From Ianthella basta (taxonomy: Eukaryota; Porifera; Demospongiae; Verongiida; Ianthellidae), in NCBI GenBank assembly GCA_964019415.1, contig OZ025879.1, forward strand, positions 511,001 through 575,000: a DNA stretch of 64,000 bases. The letters run 5' to 3'. The translations under genes and the position numbers were made by a program. Under the pieces are notes generated by a model that was given only the letters and a program-made list of their open reading frames with translations, was not told the origin of the DNA and ran no database searches. Positions 55,853 through 64,000 of this stretch are shown one piece after another. The first letter of the stretch is position 1. Every line of letters begins with the position of its first letter.

Positions 55853-56187
55853 CAAGCAGGCTATTCCACGACAGTCACCGTTGTAACAACGCTGTTGTTG
55901 TATATTTATTATAGGAGTAATTCCCAACCTTGTATATCAGCAGATATGTATGTGTGTGTATTGTGAGTTGTTAATTTATAGTCAAGTCATAGTGCAGTAG
56001 CTATATGCACAGTAACAATTTGATTATGCTCTCATCATATTATCAGATCATAACTCAGCTGCCTACGATGTGTGTGTAGTGTACAGAATGGTGGAGAAAG
56101 CAATATCAATTGTATGCATCAAGTGTGCATGATTGTCTTCAATATTGCCACAAACACACATGCACGGTGTGTGTCCTCCCATACTGC
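55853..56187. other. Intergenic between convergent CYCS and CIAO1
   Basis: 335 bp between stop codons, AT-rich, no other feature. Confidence 0.7.
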
Positions 56188-56618
56188 CTACACCAGACCA
56201 TCAGTTTTCAGCTTCCACACTTTGACTGTGCCATCATCAGAGCAGGTGGCCAGCAGCCCAGGCTGTTTGGGGCTCCAACTCACACTGTTTACATCCGTTG
56301 TGTGTGCCTGCCCAACGGAGCACAGTAGAGTGAAGATGGGCTCATTTGGAGATCCTGCAGATGAAGGGTCCTACAAACACGGTGTACCCATTGAGGGTAC
56401 ATGGGTAGTTACAACAAGTCCACCATTATGTCACCCATAATTATGTCACCATGTGTCACCATGTGTCACCATGTTGACTAACCTCACTGAATATTCTAAC
56501 ACCGTCATCACCACATGCTGTTGCAATGTAACCATCCTTTGACCTGACAGTATAGAAATGTGGTTACAGCAGTAGTGCATAATAGGTGGGGAATGTGACA
56601 CTGTCATAAGACACACAC

Positions 56619-56685
<67 letters not shown>

Positions 56686-59600
56686 TGCATGCTGCATAGC
56701 CTACCATGCAACATCGTAGATCTCTCTGGTGTGATAGCCTGATAGTGTACACACACAACACCATCTGGGGTCCTTCCCCTCAACACGGACACCTTCAAAC
56801 ATGGCAAAGAAGTTAGAGGTGGGTGAGAGAGGAGTCTTCAACCATTCTCCACACGCACCACACGCACCACACGCACCACACACACCACACGCACCACACG
56901 CACCACACGCAACACACACACCACACACACCACACACACCACACACACCACACACACCACACGCAACACACGCAACACACGCACCACACACACCACACAC
57001 ACCACACGCACCACACGCACCACACACACCACACACACCACACACATCACACGCACCACACACACCACACCACACGCACCACACACACCACACACACCAC
57101 ACACACCACACACCACACGCACCACACGCAACACACACATCACACGCACCACACGCACCACACACACCACACACACCACACACACCACACACACCACACG
57201 CACCACACGCAACACACGCACCACACACACCACACACACCACACACACCACACGCACCACACACACCACACGCACCACACACACCACACACACCACACGC
57301 AACACACGCAACACACGCACCACACACACCACACACACCACACACACCACACACACCACACACACCACACACACCACACACACCACACACACCACACACA
57401 CCACACACACCACACACACCACACGCACCACACGCACCACACGCACCACACACACCACACACACCACACACACCACACACACCACACGCACCACACGCAC
57501 CACACACACCACACACACCACACACACCACACACACCACACGCACCACACACACCACACACACCACACGCACTACACGCACCACACACACCACACACACC
57601 ACACACACCACACACACCACACGCACCACACACACCACACACACCACACACACCACACGCACCACACACACCACACACACCACACACACCACACACACCA
57701 CACACACCACACACACCACACACACCACACACACCACACGCACCACACACACCACACACACCACACGCACTACACGCACCACACACACCACACACACCAC
57801 ACACATCACACGCACCACACACACCACACCACACACACCACACACACCACACACACCACACACACCACACACACCACACACACCACACACACCACACACA
57901 CCACACGCACCACACACACCACACACACCACACACACCACACACACCACACACACCACACACACCACACACACCACACACACCACACACACCACACGCAC
58001 ACCTAAAGTATTCCCTGGTTGATAGCACTGCCATATCTTTACCGATTTGTCTGCACTGCAAGAAACTGAAGTTGAAGGGAGGGGGTGGGGTGGGGGGTGG
58101 GGTAGAGCTGGTGATCAACAATATAATTATGCAATTGACCCCAATCCACCTCCTTACCTAGACGGTTTCCGCAGCTCTCAAAAGCAATTGCCCAGACCGT
58201 GGACTGGTGACCCTCCAGAGTGGCAAAGGAAGACCTGGAGTGTGAGTGGGTGGGAGAAGAACAGCATCAGATGTATATGGCACGCTCTCATTAAACACAG
58301 CAACAGCTGGGAACACATAGCAACAATACAACATATGAAGAGTAGGCATCACAGGCAGTGTGGTCTGACATAGCCCAGACCCACTTCCAGCTACAAAATG
58401 GAGGCTGGAAGTGGTCGGGCTCAAGACTACCAGCAGTGAGGAACCTCACCAATCATCACCATCTTCTTTGTAGAAACGAATGGTGTCATCGTAGCCACAA
58501 GAGACCAGTATCTACAAAGGAGGGGAGGGCACTGTGGTTTTAGGTGTGTGCACATTGCTTGGTGGAGGGAGTGAAGCTCACCTCCTCTGTGGGGTGCCAC
58601 TGGACATGCTTGACATCCTGTGTGTGGTTGTGGAGCACACTCACACATTCATAGTCTTCATCCTCCTCCACCACTGAAGGAGGGCAGGCACACAGCACAC
58701 TATTGCCATCAGTGCAGGTAGGTACTCACCACACCAGCACACTACACAGGTCACAGGCCACACTAGCACACTACACAGGTCATAGGCCACACTAGCACAC
58801 TACACAGGTCACAGGCCACACTAGCACATTACACAGGTCACAGGCCACACTAGCACACTACACAGGTCACAGGCCACACTAGCACACTACACAGGTCACA
58901 GGCCACACTAGCACATTACACAGGTCACAGGCCACACTAGCACACTACACAGGTCACAGGCCACACTAGCACACTACACAGGTCACAGGCCACACCAGCA
59001 AACCACACAGGTCACAGGCCACACTAGCACATTACACAGGTCACAGGCCACACTAGCACACTACACAGGTCACAGGCCACACTAGCACACTACACAGGTC
59101 ACAGGCTACACCATCAAACCACACAGGGCATCAATATGAAACTGAAGTGCCACTGATATACCATACTACACACCTGCTGAATATTCCCACCAGTAGCAGC
59201 TACCCACCACAACCCCATACCTTCCCAGATCCACACACTCTTGTCTCTACTGCAGGTTGCCAGGAGTGACCCTGAAGGAGACCACGCAGCAGACTTTACT
59301 TCGTTCTCGTGGCCTTCCAGAGTAACTGTCTGCTCAAACTCTACACGCAAGATGACACACAGAAACAACCCAGCACAGAAGGACAGGGGAGGAGGAAGGA
59401 GTGCAGCAAATGGGAAGCAACTACACACAACAAGACAACCTAGTCACACTGAATGTCCCAGAATGGTTTGACACTAACCTCCATCCTTCAACTCCCAAAT
59501 GCCAATAGTTGCATCAAAACTCGCTGTTGCCAATTTGCGCCCGCAAGGCGACCATGCAACTAAGCAGGAGGAGGGAGGAGGGAAGATGTGCAGTGGGGGG

Positions 59601-60549
59601 TCTAGAGTGAGTGGAATGGACCCCAGCCCACCCACCCACATCGCAGAGGAGTCTGGCCAGTGGGACTATGCCCCTCCCCTCCAGCATCCCCGCCCCCTTG
59701 GTGAACCTCACCAGTTTCATACCACTAGTTATAAACAGAGATTTGACCGTCCCCTCCCTAACTTGAAGTTTGCACTCCCATTGTACCAATCTCAGATGAC
59801 ACAAGAAGCAATCCAAGTGGACAACTTACAACCACAATATTACCACTGCAGCCAACACAAGCACTCCACACCCATGCACACATGTATACAGAGTCAACAG
59901 CACACTGTGTGTGTGTAATTATGAGAAGAGTAAGTATACTAATGGATGTGCACATTACATAATACACCTCATCTCATCTGTTACAAGTTGTACCATGACA
60001 TCACATGTACCCCTTGGCTCCAGACTCACCTGACCTCACAGTCCGCTGATGCCCACCCTCCAAGACAGACTTGCACACATATTGGTCATTCTCTATCCTC
60101 CACAACCTAATCTGTGTTAAGTGAGCAAGTTAAAGGCACTGACAGATGGAGAACGTCACCACGGAGTGACACACGAGTTTTTGCCAACATGGCACACACA
60201 GCAAGCTGCAGTGAACCATCAACACTTCCTTTGCCAATTATTTAACATCACACACGTCACGTCTAAACACATGTAATGCTACACGAGTCCCCCCAACAGT
60301 AGTTCAGCAAGGGATACAGTCTTGTCCCCTCCACAGCTGGCCAGGGTAGTTCCGGAGGGGCTCCAAGCGACACTCCACACACGGTCCTTGTGACCTGAGT
60401 ACAACAGGAATGCAGAATGAGGTCGATGATGCCATTGTCAGTGATGCATCAGCCCTCTATGAACTACCCACGCTCTAATCCGCACCTGCAAAACGTATCA
60501 AACCCCTTCACCCACCTTCCAAAGTTGAGATACACTGAAGGGAACTCAT
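56188..60549 (-). CDS. CIAO1: CIAO1, cytosolic iron-sulfur assembly WD40 protein
   Basis: Exons in transcript order: 60516-60549, 60318-60394, 60030-60111, 59479-59559, 59221-59340, 58582-58673, 58450-58511, 58158-58234, 58003-58065, 56705-56792, 56483-56543, 56188-56370. They give 339 aa, the same length as human CIAO1. The seven-bladed WD40 series is clear: [46 protein letters not shown] then [61 protein letters not shown]1 is the scaffold of the cytosolic Fe-S targeting complex (with CIAO2B and MMS19), handing clusters to cytosolic and nuclear enzymes. Intron 9 is a 1.2-kb minisatellite that starts at the donor itself, and intron 5 holds a 29-bp minisatellite. The gene is divergent from PI4KB. 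Confidence 0.95.
56612..56682. repeat. CA microsatellite in CIAO1 intron 10
   Basis: CA tract of about 70 bp. Confidence 0.95.
56850..58002. repeat. 10-bp minisatellite filling CIAO1 intron 9
   Basis: Over 110 copies of ACCACACACA with the variant ACCACACGCA and occasional AACACACGCA. A higher-order period of a few hundred bp is visible (blocks around 56990-57150 and 57540-57860 recur). Since 10 is not a multiple of three, all frames cycle and stay open, giving false frames of about 400 codons. Confidence 0.96.
58730..59127. repeat. 29-bp minisatellite in CIAO1 intron 5
   Basis: About 13-14 copies of a unit reading CACACTAGCACACTACACAG then GTCACAGGC. Confidence 0.95.
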
Positions 60550-60878
60550 TTCCCTATGACGTCATTTAGCGATTGCTCAATCACCAGAAAGGGCGGGGCA
60601 TAGACTCCATGCTTACTCCTGGGGAGGCGTCACTCGGTAAAATCGGTCCTTTAGTATCGCTGTGCTGTCCTGAACTAGCGGGTATGTCGTACTGAAAGGC
60701 ACTCGTTTGGCTTCTGCTGTCTTTAGTGCTAAGAGCTGCGCCCTGAGCACTCTAGGTGTTGCCCTTTATCGACTTCCAGGCCGTCCTTCGCTGTACGGGT
60801 GGTGGAGGCACAAGTGGCTCTTCGTCTGAGGGGATTCCTTCCACGAAAGACAAGACAACTGTTGGAGCTGGCACCTTG
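60550..60878. promoter_or_regulatory. Bidirectional promoter of CIAO1 and PI4KB
   Basis: A perfect CRE palindrome TGACGTCA at 60557-60564 lies 8 bp upstream of the CIAO1 ATG, and a GC box GGGCGGGGC at 60591-60599. The open frame of PI4KB continues upstream to at least 60756, so part of this region may be 5' leader or coding. Confidence 0.6.
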
Positions 60879-62185
60879 ATGTTCCTATCAATTCCCTCCA
60901 GCAACCAGCCATTAGCGAATGATTCTTCGTCTGACGAAGACGGCGCTATTCACTGTGCGTTAGACCGCTCAGCTTCTGGCCAAATGCCGCGCCGAAGCAG
61001 GAGAGGGGTGATGAAGGTGCCAGGCAGGGTAGTGAAGGTCGAGTCAGCCCCTCAACAAGCCGGGCGTGAGAGCGAGTTGGAAAGGCCGCCCGTTCGGAGC
61101 ACCTCGGTGCCGTGTGCAATTTTACTCGCGGATAACCTGAGAACTAGACCTCGGCCTCCCACCTCCTTGGAGCAGCAGCGCCACCCTCCTTCCAGCTCCT
61201 CACCCTCGCCCATGTCTGACTCCTCACCAACGGACGTCCAGCTCTCCCCAGCGGTCCTCGTAGACGAGGAGGAAGCAGTTGGGAACAGTTTGTCGGACAA
61301 TAATGGTGAAGAGGCGGAGATGGTCACTCCTGTCCCTTCACCGATGTCGCTGCGCTCCTTCCACAGTGTCCGCGAGGAAGACAGCGGTCATGAGAGTCCC
61401 ACGGAGCGGGATACCTTGGCTGCCTCCCCTCAGGGACAGGAGCTGGCACAAGCGTCCCAGTCGTGGCTGATGCGGCTGTTCCAGTCCAAGCTGTTTGACA
61501 TGTCTATTGCCATTCATTACCTCTTCAACAGCAAGGAGCCCGGGGTTCAGAGCTACCTCGGCAACAAACTGTTTGTGAGTAGTGTGTGTGTGTGTGTGTG
61601 TGTGTGTGCATGTGTGTACATTAGTGGTGCAATCCCCTTGTGCCCTGGTTGTACCATGTGACTTGTGACCTGCTTGATTAGCCAAGTTGCTATGGTTTCA
61701 CATCCCTCCCTCTTTCCCCTTATGGTGTTCTCTTATTGTCCCTTCAGTCCTTTCCTGACCACGAGGTGGACTTCTACCTGCCAGAGCTGATGTGAGTGGG
61801 CCGTACCTGCTCTTCAAGCCCCCTCAGCCTCTCTCATTATTGGGATGTAGTTTTGTGCCAAAAATAGCTATCAGTGTGTGTATATATGCAAGGTGCACTG
61901 TTTTGGCTTCTCTTCTCTGTTTATACAGACATTTGTACATTCAAATAGAGGATCTCTCTGAGGCACTCCACAAGTACTTTCTATATAGGTGCAAGAACGG
62001 TGTCCTGTTCTCTCTCCAGGTGAGCGGGGGCGGTTGGAGTGTGGTGGCGGGAGGGGTGTTCGCATGAGTGGGCCATTAAATGTGATTTGTGAGCTTCACA
62101 GTGTGCTGTCAATGCATTAGGAGTAATAACATTTGGTAGTCAATTACTTGGCACTTCAACGTTACTGTGGCTACTCGAGTGTGTG

Positions 62186-62279
<94 letters not shown>

Positions 62280-63485
62280 TTGTAACTGACATGTCCACTT
62301 CCCTTCAGACGGTGTGGTTGCTTCGTGCGTTCACCACCAACAGTTGGCTGCCATCAGGAGAGATGGCTCGTGGCAGTCGCCTCCTGCACCTCATCAGTTC
62401 TGAGCAGATCAGACCTCCTCCATACCTAGGGTGAGCATGATGTTAGGGGAGGAGGGACAGCCAAGGGCAGTGGGTGGTGTAGTGGTTATGGGGTAGTCTG
62501 TGCTTGTACCACAGTGCATTCCAGTTGGTGTGAGATGTCTGTCAGTTGTGGACCTAACACACAAGGTGCCCTGTACCATTCCAAACACCCACCTGCCCCA
62601 TTGCAGTTCAAAGACTGCCCCTCAGGAGGCTTGTTGTCTTGTCCGCTCAGGCTCATGCTCCCTTCCTTGGGCAGGCTTAGTTCCTGTCCTTGTGCTTGCA
62701 CTGATAAACAGGACCCATGACAAATGATATCATGCTGCACATCACATCAGCTCCCCAAATATGCACTAAACCCTGAACTGCGAAATGTCCCCTAGCAACC
62801 TCTGTTGGTATAATGGCCCCTTAATGACATTCATTGCTGATGTCATACAACCGCCACCTCCAAATATGTACATCCTATACTTGGCGATGGTGCATGTAGT
62901 GTCATTGTTGTGTGTGTGTCTTCACGCTGCAGGCCTGGGATGGCTGTATCTTCCAGTCACATTGCAGACTCTCCGCGTAAGGGACATCACCACCGGTCAC
63001 TGTCAGCAGCTATGCCTGTTTCTTCTTCATATACCAACTTGTTGTCTGCCTCCAGGAGGGCTGGCTCTAAGGTGTGTGTGTGTGTGTGTACCTGTGTGTA
63101 CGTAGGAGTGGGTTACATGTGTGTTGGTGTGTGTGGGAGTGGCACAGATAATTACATTGCCCTAAATTAGTTGTACTGACCCAAATGTGTTGGTGTGATG
63201 TTGTGTGTGATGGTTCTATAATTATGCATCATCAGCAGTGAGAGGGGATTCAGAATGGGTTTGTCCCATTCAACTAGAATGCTATGCTGGCTTGTCAGGC
63301 ACTTGGTTTTATCTTACCACCTCTGACCCCTGGACCAGCCATGATAACTCCTTGCCCCCCTCTCCCCTGCCCCACAGCTGGTTGATCTCCATTCAGGCAA
63401 GGCCTTTGACTGGGGGTGCACCTGTTCCCTTCCTGAACTGAAACACTCTGGGTCAAAGATGATCCTGCCAAGATGCCGGTGTTAT
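60879..63485 (+). CDS. PI4KB: Phosphatidylinositol 4-kinase beta, N-terminal part
   Basis: Exons 60879-61574, 61748-61791, 61929-62019, 62309-62430, 62933-63071 and, less surely, 63378-63485; the gene continues beyond the window. The first in-frame ATG is at 60879, but the frame is open upstream to 60756, so an earlier exon could supply the start. A long Ser/Pro-rich disordered N-terminus precedes the conserved helical domain: [55 protein letters not shown]. These match the region of vertebrate PI4KB before the kinase domain. [14 protein letters not shown] in exon 5 corresponds to the phosphorylated Ser-rich linker. The enzyme makes PI4P at the Golgi. The catalytic domain is not in the window. 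Confidence 0.9.
62180..62272 (+). repeat. TG microsatellite in PI4KB intron 3
   Basis: TG tract with two TT interruptions, ending in GAGAGAG. Confidence 0.95.
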
Positions 63486-64000
63486 GTGAGTTTGGAGTAT
63501 TGCAGACACTATGTGACTGTCTGGAGGGTTTGGTGGTGATATGCCAGTGCAGGCATGTGGCCCACTGTACTACGTACGTGGGGTGGTGTTCTCACAGCTG
63601 CTACAAGTTAACTTGACATTCTTCGGCTGCTGTTCTCTGACAGACCTTGCCTTGCACTGCCCCTCTTGTGTCTAACTTGTTTAGCTACAAGTAGCTTTGT
63701 GGCTCATACGATAACAGCTCATGTTACCACTGTAAGACCCCCTTATGAAGGACACTGGCCCAACTACATAGAGATGTGTACAAAAACTGCCTCTGAATGA
63801 AGGGACCTCTCTAATGAGGACAGTGGCTATGCCCCAGCTGCATAGAGATGTGCACTAAGCTACCTCTGAATTAAGGGCAGTGCTCTCATGAAGGCATTTG
63901 GGCATGGCCCAAATGTGTCCAGAATGGAGTGGTGCAGTTTTAGTGCAGTAAGGTGATTGTATACCCTAGCTACACTTGTGAGTTTGAATGACATTTTTGT
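63486..64000. other. PI4KB intron, right edge
   Basis: No exon recognised in the last 515 bp. Two degenerate direct copies of a sequence with GAAGGACACTGGCCCAACTA / GAGGACAGTGGCTATGCCCC, each followed by CATAGAGATGTG, lie at about 63745-63785 and 63810-63855. Confidence 0.5.

Noticed and set aside
56701-58121. Open frames of about 400 codons rich in His/Thr/Pro or Cys/Val/Trp
   Set aside because: Produced by the 10-bp minisatellite in CIAO1 intron 9; flanking true exons of CIAO1 are in other frames.

Overview
The window reads as nuclear DNA of a gene-dense animal with short introns (mostly 60-500 bp, GT-AG) and very many CA/TG microsatellites and minisatellites inside introns. The conserved genes (PI4KB, CIAO1, CYCS, POLRMT, IQCA1/DRC11, STX18, SNAPIN) are animal-type. 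Compactness, together with a cluster of secreted DOMON and Calx-beta proteins, makes a sponge-like animal my best guess, but the species is not determined by anything I can see. All gene models were spliced by hand from splice sites, reading phase and homology recalled from memory; no search was run.

Left part (1-31749): a family of five related secreted-protein genes, called here A (cut by the left edge, +), B (+), C (+), D (-) and E (-), interrupted by the SNAPIN (+) / STX18 (-) convergent pair. Family members are built from exons that begin and end in phase 1: a signal-peptide exon, a variable head (three DOMON domains in B, two Calx-beta domains in E, only cysteine-rich two-exon beta-sandwich-like modules in C and D), sometimes a Pro/Thr-rich linker, and a shared cysteine-rich C-terminal region. 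B and E carry nearly the same signal-peptide exon and preceding intron although they are 27 kb apart and opposite in strand. A and B share a recent duplication of about 2.3 kb, into one copy of which a 448-bp inverted-repeat element with a tRNA-like core has inserted.

Middle (32366-44029): a small unrecognised gene G (+), a Ser/Glu-rich gene F (-) with TQT motifs and an ERICH3-like N-terminal motif, and IQCA1/DRC11 (+), a ciliary nexin-dynein regulatory complex ATPase. F and IQCA1 are head to head, with 114 bp between start codons and a consensus RFX X-box nearby, which suggests F is also ciliary.

Right (45536-63485): POLRMT (mitochondrial RNA polymerase, 33 exons) with a complete tRNA-Val(CAC) nested in intron 19 and one GC-AG intron; then cytochrome c on the same strand; CIAO1 (cytosolic Fe-S assembly, minus strand) with a 1.15-kb minisatellite in an intron; and, from a shared promoter region holding a perfect CRE and a GC box, the 5' part of PI4KB, which runs off the right edge. 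Very long open reading frames at 30089-31818 and 56701-58121 are artefacts of minisatellites and are not annotated as genes.
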